Assembly: GCA_016234735.1 (NCBI GenBank) | Contig: JACRAN010000203.1 | Location: forward strand, 1 to 33,387 | Direction of reading: 5' to 3' | DNA from: Bacteroidota bacterium | GTDB lineage: Bacteria; Bacteroidota; Bacteroidia; Chitinophagales; Saprospiraceae | DNA length: 33,387 bases | In this document: in pieces, positions 16,158 to 23,611 of the stretch | Position numbering within the stretch: position 1 is the first letter of the stretch | Layout of the letters: every line of letters starts with the position of its first letter | Made by a program: the position numbers and the translations under genes | Notes under the pieces: model-generated | What the model saw: the letters and a program-made list of their open reading frames with translations, nothing else | What the model was told of the DNA's origin: nothing | Database searches by the model: none

Positions 16158-16568
16158 TCACGAAATATCCACGTTGATGCCGCCAAGTATCAGCCACAGC
16201 AGCAAGCCAATGAAGGCGATGATGATGCCCAACACCAGAAAAACGATGCCTACCGCCGGTATCACCAGCCCCAACAAAATGAACAAGCCGCCCAGCAGCA
16301 GCACAATCAACCCCGCCAAACCGAGGTTGACCCTTCCACCGGGCTTCGTGGCCCGCATCTTTTTTTCCAGCTTTTTTTGAAGTTTTTTCTGCAGCCAGTT
16401 GGTGCGTTTTCCTTTTTTGAAATGGCTGGAGTGCAGCGATTCGGTCGCTGTTTTGTGCGTGGCAGCAACAGCCGCTGCGGGCTGGTCAGGTTTTGAAACC
16501 GCAAAAAGCGAGGGGGAGGCAGTCAGGAAAAATGCCGTCAGCGCCAGCAGGAGTAGGTTGTTTTTCAT
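16158..16568 (-). CDS. Small exported membrane protein with a hydrophobic C-terminus
   Basis: This 136-residue protein starts at the ATG at 16568, chosen for the signal peptide MKNNLLLLALTAFFLTASPS..FA; an in-frame ATG at 16643 adds 25 residues before it. Next come an Ala/Thr/His-rich spacer and a strongly basic block (~50-75, KKGKRTNWLQKKLQKKLEKK). Two very hydrophobic segments follow at ~83-105 and ~107-130 (GLIVLLLGGLFILLGLV, VFLVLGIIIAFIGLLLWLIL). It resembles the small signal-peptide plus basic plus YqaE-like hydrophobic tail proteins common in Bacteroidota, whose function is not known. Convergent with the histidine kinase. Confidence 0.75.
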   Translation of the reverse strand: MKNNLLLLALTAFFLTASPSLFAVSKPDQPAAAVAATHKTATESLHSSHFKKGKRTNWLQKKLQKKLEKKMRATKPGGRVNLGLAGLIVLLLGGLFILLGLVIPAVGIVFLVLGIIIAFIGLLLWLILGGINVDIS

Positions 16569-16693
16569 CGAAAACAGGGAGTTAGGATGGTGAAAAAATT
16601 GCGCAGCACCCACAGAAAAAGTCTTCGGAAACTGCCTTTTCAAAACTCAGATGCAATTTTCCGCGGGGTTCCCCTATTTCGATTTTTGAAGTT

Positions 16694-17854
16694 TCAGGCG
16701 GGTCGGCGCTTGTGTTTCCGCCAAACCCAAACGGCACCGATGACACCCGCCAGGAAAAAAAGCACGGCAATCACTTCCGCTTGTGTGGGCTGGCCCGGCA
16801 GCCATTCGTACTTTACGTTTACCCTGATTTTTTCAATCCAAAACCGCTCGAACCCATTGAGAATCAGGTAGATAAAAAATATCATGCCCGGCGCTGCCGC
16901 CCGCTTGCGGATGGCCCAGAGGAAGCCCCCGATGAGGAACGAAGCGACGACTTCGTAGAGCGGCGTGGGGTAAACGGGCATGGCCAGCCGGTTGCAGTAC
17001 AGCCACTCGCAGCCCTCGATGGGGATGCCCTCCTTGTTCACGTTGTGCGGGAAGTCGTATGCCCAGAGCCAGTCGGGCAGGAACCACCAGTCGGGTTGGG
17101 CGGCGGCGGCAATGCCCCAGTCCCCGTCGCCGGAGAGCTGACAGCCGATGCGCCCGACCCCGTAAGCGATGATGAGCGCCGGTGCGACGGCATCCGCCGT
17201 CGGCCAGAACGGGATTTTGTGCCTGCGCAGGTACCAGGTGACGCCGAGGGTCCCAAAAATCAAGCCGCCGTAAATGGCGAGGCCGCTGCCGGAAAAAAAC
17301 GTGCCGATGGGGTCGTCGAAGAATCCCGACGGCTCTTCGAGGATGGAAAAAACCTTTGCCCCGAAAATGCCCGTGAGGGCGGCGATGATGGTCAGGTCGC
17401 CGATGCGGTCGTGCGGGTAAATCGTGCTGATTTGCTCCTTGGGCTTCGGCAGTTGCTGCTTCTTTTTTTCCCACCAACGCAGCGCTGCGAAAACCACCGC
17501 CAAACCGATGCCCGCCAGCCAGTTGCCTTTCGACGAAAGCAACACGCCGGCTGCGTTTTTTTGGAAATCGGCAAAATGCTGAAAAATGTACACGACTTTG
17601 AAGCCAAGCACGAAGCCGAACAGCCCGTTGGAAACCAATTCCCACCAGGTGGCGGGCAGCCCCACGAGGATTTTTGAAGTGGCCGGGCTGTAAATTCCCT
17701 CCTCTGCCTTGCGCTTGAGTTCGAGGTAAAAAAACAGTGCCCCGGCGAGGATGCCCACCACGAGCATCATCCCAAAGGTTTTGAAAACGGAAGTCCAATT
17801 GTCGGGTTGGGTTCCGAGAAGGTCGTGCAGAAGGTAGGACAGGTCTGGGTACAT
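16694..17854 (-). CDS. lgt: Prolipoprotein diacylglyceryl transferase
   Basis: Lgt transfers diacylglyceryl from phosphatidylglycerol to the lipobox cysteine of prelipoproteins in the inner membrane. The 386-residue protein starts at the ATG at 17854 (MYPDLSYLLHDLLG, typical of Bacteroidota Lgt); an in-frame ATG at 17887 is less likely. The family signature is GVGRIGCQLSGDGDWG at ~232-247, preceded by FFSGSGLAIYGGLIFG (~187-201). Multiple hydrophobic helices span the chain, from LVVGILAGALFFY near the N-terminus to VIAVLFFLAGVIGAVWVW at the C-terminus. It is longer than E. coli Lgt because of an insert (~125-150) rich in Lys (KKKQQLPKPKEQ), as in other Bacteroidota. The basic C-terminal KHKRRPA is cytosolic. 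Confidence 0.93.
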   Translation of the reverse strand: MYPDLSYLLHDLLGTQPDNWTSVFKTFGMMLVVGILAGALFFYLELKRKAEEGIYSPATSKILVGLPATWWELVSNGLFGFVLGFKVVYIFQHFADFQKNAAGVLLSSKGNWLAGIGLAVVFAALRWWEKKKQQLPKPKEQISTIYPHDRIGDLTIIAALTGIFGAKVFSILEEPSGFFDDPIGTFFSGSGLAIYGGLIFGTLGVTWYLRRHKIPFWPTADAVAPALIIAYGVGRIGCQLSGDGDWGIAAAAQPDWWFLPDWLWAYDFPHNVNKEGIPIEGCEWLYCNRLAMPVYPTPLYEVVASFLIGGFLWAIRKRAAAPGMIFFIYLILNGFERFWIEKIRVNVKYEWLPGQPTQAEVIAVLFFLAGVIGAVWVWRKHKRRPA

Positions 17855-17993
17855 TGCCTTTGGATAGTGGAGTTTGAGTTCGGGCAATCAACGCACTGCC
17901 AGTCAGTTATTATTTGAAAACCCAAGGGCCCAGCTCCTTTTTCTCAACAGATTGGGCAAAGATAAAAAAGGATTGAACAGCCACCTTCTCTGA

Positions 17994-18527
17994 TTACGCT
18001 GCCTTACCGCCTGTCGTTTCGGCTGCCACTGCCGCCTTGTTAAGCGCTTCAATTTCCTTGTCGATGAAGTACAGGCACTGCGGGCCGTCGCCAATGAGCC
18101 GGATGCGGTCGAGCACGGTGCGCATGAGCGCTTCTTCCTCCCGTTGCTCGTTGACGTACCACTGGAGGAAAGTCTGCGTGGCGTAGTCGTTTTCCTTGTT
18201 GGCCAAGGTGATGAGCTTGTTGATGCTTTGCGTCACTTTTTGCTCGTGCTCGTACACCTGCTTGAAGATGCCCTGCACCGAATCGAACTGCCGGGGCGGT
18301 TCTTTGATGCCAGGCGTTTCGGCGAAGCCATCCACGTCGCTGAGGTACTGGAAGATTTTCAGCATGTGCATCCGCTCCTCCTCCGACTGGCGGTTCAGGA
18401 AATTTGAGCAGCCGTGGAGGCCCTTGTGGTCGCACCAAGTGGCCATGGAGAGGTAGAAAAACGAAGCGTAGCCCTCAAATTCTATTTGTTGGTTGAGCGC
18501 CGCTTCCATTTTTTTTGAAATCATCAT
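17994..18527 (-). CDS. Ferritin (non-haem, FtnA-type)
   Basis: This 177-residue iron-storage protein starts at the MM pair at 18527. Numbering runs one ahead of E. coli FtnA and all ferroxidase ligands are present: E18 (EFEGYASFFYL), E51 and H54 (SEEERMHML), E95 (YEHEQKV), Q128 and E131 (NEQREEEA), plus the third-site residues E50 and E127. The 24-mer shell should therefore oxidise and store Fe. The C-terminal tail is Ala-rich (AAVAAETTGGKAA). No haem-binding bacterioferritin Met is evident. It is monocistronic, and a hairpin with a T-run lies 22 nt upstream of the start codon (see the regulatory feature). Confidence 0.95.
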   Translation of the reverse strand: MMISKKMEAALNQQIEFEGYASFFYLSMATWCDHKGLHGCSNFLNRQSEEERMHMLKIFQYLSDVDGFAETPGIKEPPRQFDSVQGIFKQVYEHEQKVTQSINKLITLANKENDYATQTFLQWYVNEQREEEALMRTVLDRIRLIGDGPQCLYFIDKEIEALNKAAVAAETTGGKAA

Positions 18528-18548
18528 GTGCAAACTATTTTCTCGGTT

Positions 18549-18581
18549 AAAAAAGGTTTGGAAAGATGTCCCACCTTTTTT
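18549..18581 (-). promoter_or_regulatory. Terminator-like hairpin in the ferritin leader
   Basis: Read on the minus strand, AAAAAAGGT (18581-18573) and ACCTTTTTT (18557-18549) form a 9-bp stem with a 15-nt loop, ending in six T, only 22 nt before the ferritin start. It looks like a weak intrinsic terminator or an operator. It could be an attenuator or simply part of the AT-rich promoter. Confidence 0.35.
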
Positions 18582-18584
18582 CAA

Positions 18585-18957
18585 TTAAAGCAGAACAACA
18601 TAAAACCGCCACGATTGATTTTGGTTTGGCAAAAATCAGAAATCGTTGCATCTCCATCGCGTAAATTGCCGGGCAAAGCACTTCATTTTTTTTGAAAAAA
18701 GACAACCGCAATTTATCGCTCCTCATCTTGGCAATCGCTTATACGGCGGGAATGTTCACAGGTTTTTTTTCACCGGCAGATATTTCCATGCCATGGGCAC
18801 CCATCCGCTGCCCACCGTCCTTTGGGCCGACCTCGATTGCACGCGGTGGCGGTGTTCGTGCTCACCTCGAACGCCGCCCGGCCTACGCCAAAACAATGCA
18901 GGAAGTGCCTCGTTGGCTACCGTTTTTCCCGGCCCGTAGGAGTGTGGAAAAAACGGA
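18585..18957. other. Region without a confident gene
   Basis: Between ferritin and the parA promoter no frame is convincing. A TTG-start frame at 18692 encodes MKKDNRNLSLLILAIAYTAG and a further hydrophobic stretch, like a signal anchor. It then turns into Arg/Pro/Ser-rich sequence to a stop at 18973, as if frameshifted or decayed after ~35 residues. No family is recognisable in any frame. Confidence 0.4.
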
Positions 18958-18988
18958 TTCGTCAGTCAGATAATATTGTCTATTTTTG
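18958..18988 (+). promoter_or_regulatory. Candidate parA promoter
   Basis: TATTTTTG at 18981-18988 matches the -7 consensus. A TTC at 18958-18960, 20 nt upstream, is a one-base variant of the -33 TTG. The flank ATTGTC..TATTTTTGCCC recurs before the CDP-alcohol transferase gene at 30645-30663. Confidence 0.5.
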
Positions 18989-19042
18989 CCCGGCTACCTC
19001 CTCAAAACTTGCACGGAGGATAATTCTTGGCAAACGAGCAAT

Positions 19043-19807
19043 ATGGGAAAAATCATCTCGCTATTGAACCACAAAGGAGGCGTCGGCAAGACCACGAGTG
19101 CCATCAACATCGGTGCCGGCCTCGTGGAGTTGGGTAAAAAAGTTTTACTCATCGACCTCGACCCACAGGCTAACCTCTCCCTTTCGTTAGGTATTCCGCG
19201 TCAACCCAACACGATTTACGAAGCACTTCGGGGCGAGTCAGAACTGGAACCCTACACCGTCAGGGAAGGATTGGATGTCGTCATGTCCACCCTCGATCTT
19301 TCGGGCGCAGAAATGGAATTGATCAACGAAGCGGGCCGTGAATATATCCTGAAGGAGTTGTTTGAACCGGTGAAAGACGACTACGATTTCATCATCATCG
19401 ACTGCCCGCCGTCGCTGGGCCTGCTGACGCTGAACGCACTGGGGGCCAGCGATTATGTGTACATTCCGCTGCAAACGCAGTTTCTGGCGCTCCAGGGCTT
19501 GGCCAAAATCAAGCAGGTCGTGGACAAAGTGAAGTTCCGCCTGAACAAAAAACTGGAAATTGGCGGGGTCATTGCCACGATGTACGATTCCCGAAAAATC
19601 CTCAACCGGGACGTGGTGGATACCATCCGAAAATATTTTGGTGAAAAAGTTTTCGACACCCTCATTCGGGACAATGTCGCACTGGCCGAAGCACCGTCGC
19701 AGCGGAAAGACATTTTTTACTACAACGCCAGCAGCATCGGCGCACAGGATTACATGAGCCTTTGCAAAGAAATACTGACCCGATTAGAAGTGGAAGAACA
19801 AGTTTAA
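19043..19807 (+). CDS. ParA-family partitioning/positioning ATPase
   Basis: This 254-residue deviant Walker-A ATPase dimerises on ATP and binds DNA non-specifically, so that partner-driven hydrolysis positions cargo. Start is the ATG at 19043 (MGKIISLLNHKGGVGKTTS): KGGVGKTT at ~10-17 is the signature-lysine P-loop, DLDPQANLS (~37-45) is switch I (A'), and DFIIIDCPPSLGLLTLNAL (~112-130) is Walker B. The length is that of short ParAs without an N-terminal helix-turn-helix. The upstream in-frame ATG at 18986 falls inside the promoter box. The next gene, 22 nt downstream, encodes the putative partner rather than a classical ParB. No parS-like sites were recognised. Cargo (chromosome, plasmid or protein complex) is unknown. 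Confidence 0.92.
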   Translation: MGKIISLLNHKGGVGKTTSAINIGAGLVELGKKVLLIDLDPQANLSLSLGIPRQPNTIYEALRGESELEPYTVREGLDVVMSTLDLSGAEMELINEAGREYILKELFEPVKDDYDFIIIDCPPSLGLLTLNALGASDYVYIPLQTQFLALQGLAKIKQVVDKVKFRLNKKLEIGGVIATMYDSRKILNRDVVDTIRKYFGEKVFDTLIRDNVALAEAPSQRKDIFYYNASSIGAQDYMSLCKEILTRLEVEEQV

Positions 19808-19829
19808 CTCACACCCAGCACCTGTCATT

Positions 19830-20357
19830 TTGAGCAAAAAGAAATTCACGGACGGACTCGAAAGCCTCTTTTCCTACGACGACAGCAAGGAAAGCGGGCA
19901 GGGCACTACGTTCCTCGAAGGGGCTAACGCCGACGAAGCGAAATCCAAGCCTGCCGTGAACCGCCCTTCTTCTCGCAAAACATTTACCACCGACCTCGAC
20001 TCGCTCCTCCACGAAGCCATGCAAGAAACCTTCGAGGAACAAATCCTGGAGCGGGAAGCGGCCTCTGCCGCTGCTTCGGGCACCAAGGCGCAGGCTTTCC
20101 ACCAGCAGACCCACCGCCGCAGGCCGATGAGTGGCCTTGACATGCTCATCCGGCGGACCGTGGAACGGGGTGCTGTCGAAGAAGACCAAGTGACGGGCAC
20201 ACGTCGGCTCACAGTGACGTTCGACAAGGAAAAGCTGAACAAACTCAAAACCATTGCCCGCATGGAAAAAGCCTACCTCAAGGACATCCTCGGCGACATT
20301 GTGGCCGAGTACATCCGCCGGTATGAAAAAGTGAAGGGCAACGTCGAGGAGTTGTGA
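19830..20357 (+). CDS. ParA partner with three ParB-like boxes and a ribbon-helix-helix-like C-terminus
   Basis: This 175-residue protein starts at a TTG (MSKKKFTDGLESLF). Three boxes recur at regular 46-47-residue spacing: KKFTDGLESLFS (4-15), KTFTTDLDSLLH (50-61) and RRPMSGLDMLIR (98-109). They resemble the ParA-activating N-terminal box of ParB proteins (pattern GLGxGLxALF). Linkers are low-complexity and acidic/Ala-rich. Residues ~125-168 (RRLTVTFDKEKLNKLKTIARMEKAYLKDILGDIVAEYIRRYEK) suggest a ribbon-helix-helix: one strand then two helices. It lacks the ParB/Srx CTPase domain. With the adjacent ParA it forms a two-gene module. I infer a multivalent ParA-stimulating adaptor that binds DNA or another cargo through the RHH end. 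Confidence 0.8.
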   Translation: MSKKKFTDGLESLFSYDDSKESGQGTTFLEGANADEAKSKPAVNRPSSRKTFTTDLDSLLHEAMQETFEEQILEREAASAAASGTKAQAFHQQTHRRRPMSGLDMLIRRTVERGAVEEDQVTGTRRLTVTFDKEKLNKLKTIARMEKAYLKDILGDIVAEYIRRYEKVKGNVEEL

Positions 20358-20367
20358 TGTTTTTAAA

Positions 20368-20424
20368 CTTGCCACAAAAAAAGGGTGCGAACCGACCGGT
20401 CCGCACCCTTTTTTTTGTGGCAAG
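20368..20424. terminator. Bidirectional terminator between convergent genes
   Basis: A long stem pairs 20368-20389 with 20402-20424 (one bulged T). It contains GGGTGCG/CGCACCC, flanked by A7/T8 and the GCCACA/TGTGGC base. T-runs follow the GC core on either strand, so it can end both the parA operon and the minus-strand thioredoxin operon. Confidence 0.9.
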
Positions 20425-20441
20425 TGATGGAGTGCAAAAAA

Positions 20442-21602
20442 TTATTTCCGCTTGATTTTTTCAATCAGGGCTTGGGTTTCAGTGTAATCTTCGCCGCTGG
20501 CCTTGGCCAGTTCGATGGCCTGGTTGGCGGCTTTCAGGGCCTTGCCTTTTTTGCCCAGCTTGTAGTAAAGTGAGGCAACCGTGTCGGTGTTGGCGTAATT
20601 TTTATCCATTTTCACCGACTGTTTTGCCCATTTCAAAGCGTATTTCAGCTCCTTTTTTCCGTCCACGGCTTCGTAAAACAGCCAGGCCATTTCGTTCAGC
20701 ACGGTCCAGTCTTCCGCCGGGAATTTTTTGAAGTAGGCATTGGCCGCTTTCGCAAAATTCTTCCAATCCTCCCGCTGGGCGTAGAAGCCCATTTTCAGTT
20801 GCCCTGACATTTCCTCCGCCCGGTCGGGGTAGGTTTTGGCGTAGAGTGCCTCCACTTTTTTCAGGTCGGCCTCCGTTTCGGCATGGGTGATGGTGTTTTG
20901 GACCATCTCGTCCACTTTCCCGGTGACGGCCTGCTGGCCGAATTTTTCCTCAAAAACCTTGCGGTTGTTGAGCAGGTAATCCGCCATTTTGGTGTCCAGG
21001 TCGCTCACCATTCGGAAAACGAACTCCAGGTTTTCATCGGTGCCCCAGTCTTTTTGCGTGGCCAGATATTCGTCGGCGACCTGGGCGTAGGTGCCGTCCA
21101 TCGCATCGTACTTAGCGAGGGCGAGGTTGTGGAGCAGTTCCAGGGAGCGGTCGCCCGCCTCGTACTGGGAATTGATGGAGCCGATGTTTCGCTTGGGGTC
21201 AAGTGCCGCCTCGCCGAGGCCGATGAGCAGGTCGGTGGTTTGGTAGCCAACCGCCCGATGCACCACATTGCCTTCCGGGTTGATGAAGAGCAAGGTCGGG
21301 TAGGCCTGAATGCCAAACTCACCGGACAGACCGATGCCCTCGCCCTTTTCCATGTCCATTTTTACGTTCACAAATTTGGCGTTGAAAAAATCGCCGGTTT
21401 CTTTTTGGGTGAAAACATCTTTCGCCATTTTCTTGCAGGGGCCGCACCATTCGGCGTAGGCATCCATGAAGATGAGCTTGTCTTCTTTTTCGGCTTTCGC
21501 CAACAGTTCCTTCCAGGTTCCCTTGGTAAACTGGATGCCCTGGCCGAAGGTGTTGCTGCCCATCAGCAAAGCGAAGGCCAGCAAAATCAGGTATTTTTTC
21601 AT
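20442..21602 (-). CDS. Thioredoxin-fold exported protein with a TPR-like C-terminus (paralogue 2)
   Basis: This 386-residue protein starts at the ATG at 21602 with a signal peptide (MKKYLILLAFALLMGSNTFG). The thioredoxin fold (~22-150) carries W52-C53-G-P-C56 in DAYAEWCGPCKK and the cis-Pro in QAYPTLLFI. The C-terminal ~230 residues are helical and repeat-like (ALKWAKQSVKMDKNYANTDTVASLYYKLGKKGKALKAANQAIEL), i.e. TPR. It is probably a periplasmic disulfide reductase or isomerase coupled to a protein-binding scaffold. It shares the same architecture and much sequence with the upstream gene, from which it probably arose by tandem duplication. An inverted repeat lies in the gap between them. Confidence 0.85.
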   Translation of the reverse strand: MKKYLILLAFALLMGSNTFGQGIQFTKGTWKELLAKAEKEDKLIFMDAYAEWCGPCKKMAKDVFTQKETGDFFNAKFVNVKMDMEKGEGIGLSGEFGIQAYPTLLFINPEGNVVHRAVGYQTTDLLIGLGEAALDPKRNIGSINSQYEAGDRSLELLHNLALAKYDAMDGTYAQVADEYLATQKDWGTDENLEFVFRMVSDLDTKMADYLLNNRKVFEEKFGQQAVTGKVDEMVQNTITHAETEADLKKVEALYAKTYPDRAEEMSGQLKMGFYAQREDWKNFAKAANAYFKKFPAEDWTVLNEMAWLFYEAVDGKKELKYALKWAKQSVKMDKNYANTDTVASLYYKLGKKGKALKAANQAIELAKASGEDYTETQALIEKIKRK

Positions 21603-21621
21603 GGTTGGATGATTGGGGAGT

Positions 21622-21684
21622 GATTGCTTCATTGTTGGATTGCTGAATTGTTATGCACAACAACAATGAAACAATGAAGCAATC
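21622..21684. repeat. 15-bp inverted repeat made of 8-nt units
   Basis: GATTGCTTCATTGTT (21622-21636) is the exact inverse of 21670-21684. The left side is also a run of four 8-mers of pattern ATTGYTnn at 21623-21654. Flanking TGGGG (21614-21618) and CCCCA (21687-21691) extend the hairpin. It lies between the two paralogous thioredoxin genes; see the heptamer-repeat findings. Confidence 0.75.
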
Positions 21685-21692
21685 CACCCCAT

Positions 21693-22859
21693 TTAACTTT
21701 CAAGTTGTTGGATGAAACGTTGCACCTCCTGCTCGGCAGGAGGCCCGGCCGTTTTGGCCATTTCGAGGGATTTGTTGGCGGCTTCGAGTGCCTGTTTTTT
21801 CTTGCCGTTTTTGTGCAGGATTTCAGCGTAGGTCAGGTAAAAATGATAGTTGTTGCCTTTTTCTGCGGCTTCTTTGGCGTACTTCTCGGCCATTTTCATG
21901 CACTTTTCGTCGGCAGAAAAATTGTTGGCAATGTCCGTGGCCAACTTGTGCAGGCCCTTGGCATCGCCTTTGGCCACGTTTTTTGCGTAGGCATCGCAGG
22001 ATTTGCCAAAGTTCTGGGCATCCTTCGCCGCTTTGAAGTAATCAAAATCGGCTTTGGCGGCAAATGCTGCCGCTTTTTCGGGGAAGTTTTCCTTCATCTT
22101 GGTTTTCGCTTCCGCCAGCAGTTCCGGCGACTGGTATTCGACGGCTTTCTTGGCCGTGTTGGTGCAAGCCAGTTCGATGCGGTCGCGCACGGCCTGCAAG
22201 CCCACGAGCATCCCGATTTCCTTCTGGTTTTTCACCAACAGGCCAAAAATGCGGGAGTCGGCCTCCACCGCCGCTTCGTGGATGAAGCGCAGGTTGAACT
22301 CCGTCGTCAGGTCCTGCTGGGTGCGCAGGTACTCGTTGGAGATGGCGAGGCTCGGTTTGCCCGATTGATTGAGCGCCTTCACGTAGTTGTAAATGAATTC
22401 GGGGTCGCGCTTGCCTTTTTCGTATTCGGCGGCGTACCCCCGGCTGTAATCGACCTTGCCGAGGGCCATTTCGCCCTGGCGGAGCAGACCGTTCACGTCT
22501 TGCCCACCCACGATTTTGTGGATGATTTCACCATCTCCACCGATAAAAAACAGCGTCGGGTAGGCGCTGACCGGGTATTTTTTGCGGAGCGACACGCCCT
22601 CGCTTTCCTCCATGTCCACTTTCAGGTTGATGAAATTTTTGTTGAAATACTCCCCGACGGATTCGTCTTTGAAGGTCGTGGCGGCCATTTTCTTGCAGGG
22701 GCCGCACCACTTGGCGAAGGCATCCATGAAGATGGGCTTGCCGGTTTTTTCCGACTCTTCGAGCGCCTCGTTGAAGGTGCCGTGAAAAAACTCGATGCCT
22801 TGCGCCTCCAGCCGGAGCGCCAGGAACACTGCCAGGAACAAGGAAAATGCTGATTTCAT
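21693..22859 (-). CDS. Thioredoxin-fold exported protein with a TPR-like C-terminus (paralogue 1)
   Basis: This 388-residue protein starts at the ATG at 22859 (signal peptide MKSAFSLFLAVFLALRLEAQ). The thioredoxin domain holds the C52-G-P-C55 active site in FAKWCGPCKKMAATTF and the cis-Pro segment SAYPTLFFI. The helical C-terminus ends in a TPR-like unit (NYHFYLTYAEILHKNGKKKQALEAANKSLEMAK). It closely parallels the downstream paralogue in domain order, length and the GIEFFHGTFNEALEE / GIQFTKGTWKELLAK start. A redox protein of the periplasm is expected; the substrate is unknown. It lies 102 nt downstream of the TPR lipoprotein gene on the same strand, probably one operon. Confidence 0.85.
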   Translation of the reverse strand: MKSAFSLFLAVFLALRLEAQGIEFFHGTFNEALEESEKTGKPIFMDAFAKWCGPCKKMAATTFKDESVGEYFNKNFINLKVDMEESEGVSLRKKYPVSAYPTLFFIGGDGEIIHKIVGGQDVNGLLRQGEMALGKVDYSRGYAAEYEKGKRDPEFIYNYVKALNQSGKPSLAISNEYLRTQQDLTTEFNLRFIHEAAVEADSRIFGLLVKNQKEIGMLVGLQAVRDRIELACTNTAKKAVEYQSPELLAEAKTKMKENFPEKAAAFAAKADFDYFKAAKDAQNFGKSCDAYAKNVAKGDAKGLHKLATDIANNFSADEKCMKMAEKYAKEAAEKGNNYHFYLTYAEILHKNGKKKQALEAANKSLEMAKTAGPPAEQEVQRFIQQLES

Positions 22860-22961
22860 GTGGACAAGTTTTATTTTGAAGGGCAAAGTAAAGCCATAAA
22901 CAATTGACATGCCCGGAATGACTGTCCGGGCAGGGAGTTTCAACATTTTTTTAACTTAAAC

Positions 22962-23486
22962 TCACTCCGTCTCGCCCTCGTATTTTTTTATCAAATCCTC
23001 CGGGTTCACTTCGACGACGGACAACAACTGCTTGACCTGTGGCACCAACATGGTGTCGTTCGGGAAGGTCGTCAGGAATTTTTTGTAGTATTTCGTGGCC
23101 ATCGCCGGGTCCCGCAGGTCGCTGTCGAACGTAAATCCTTGCAGAAAAAGTGCCATCGGCGCTTTGGGGTGCTTGCTGTAATCGCGCCAGACCTGCCCCC
23201 AGAGCTGTACGGCCTTGCCGTATTCCCGTGCGCCTTTGGCCACGTCGCCTGCTTTGAAAAGCAGTGTGGGCGTGAGCGTGTCCTGTGGGTAGTTTTTGGC
23301 GTAGGCCTCCGTTTTTGCTATCAGTTGCAGGGCGGCTTCCCTGTCTTTGCTGGCATCTTCGGCCTTGAGCAGTTGCTTTTCGAAGGCGGAAATTTCGTCC
23401 TGCAATTTTTGTTGGGCCGGGTCTTTCGCAGGCTGGCAGGCAGCGAGCAGGGCGATGGGCAGTAGGAAAAAGCTGATTTTTTTCAT
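22962..23486 (-). CDS. TPR-containing lipoprotein
   Basis: This 174-residue protein has a lipoprotein signal: MKKISFFLLPIALLAAC, with the lipobox Cys at 17. The mature part is helical TPR-like (KTEAYAKNYPQDTLTPTLLFKAGDVAKGAREYGKAVQLW; GFTFDSDLRDPAMATKYYKKFLTTFPND), reminiscent of BamD/YfiO-type or outer-membrane assembly lipoproteins but shorter. The residues after the Cys (QPAKD) do not show the strongly acidic surface-export signal of some Bacteroidota. It leads the operon with the two thioredoxin-fold genes. Lgt encoded nearby would modify it. Confidence 0.8.
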   Translation of the reverse strand: MKKISFFLLPIALLAACQPAKDPAQQKLQDEISAFEKQLLKAEDASKDREAALQLIAKTEAYAKNYPQDTLTPTLLFKAGDVAKGAREYGKAVQLWGQVWRDYSKHPKAPMALFLQGFTFDSDLRDPAMATKYYKKFLTTFPNDTMLVPQVKQLLSVVEVNPEDLIKKYEGETE

Positions 23487-23611
23487 GGCTTCAAATTTTT
23501 GGCTGCGAAATTACCACGCCGGGGCGAAGCGCCAAAGTTGGTGCCGCTTTTCCGGTTTCCGGCTGTCCGTTGCCAGATGCCGATGTGCAGATGGGGAAAT
23601 GAAATTTTCAA

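Noticed and set aside
16833-17891. 352-residue minus-strand frame in a different phase across lgt
   Set aside because: Arg/His/Pro-rich out-of-phase shadow of lgt, whose frame carries the GRIGCQLSGDGDWG signature.
21705-22853. 382-residue plus-strand frame opposite the first thioredoxin-type gene
   Set aside because: Antisense shadow; Phe/Val/Gly/His-rich without motifs, while the opposite strand has signal peptide and CGPC site.
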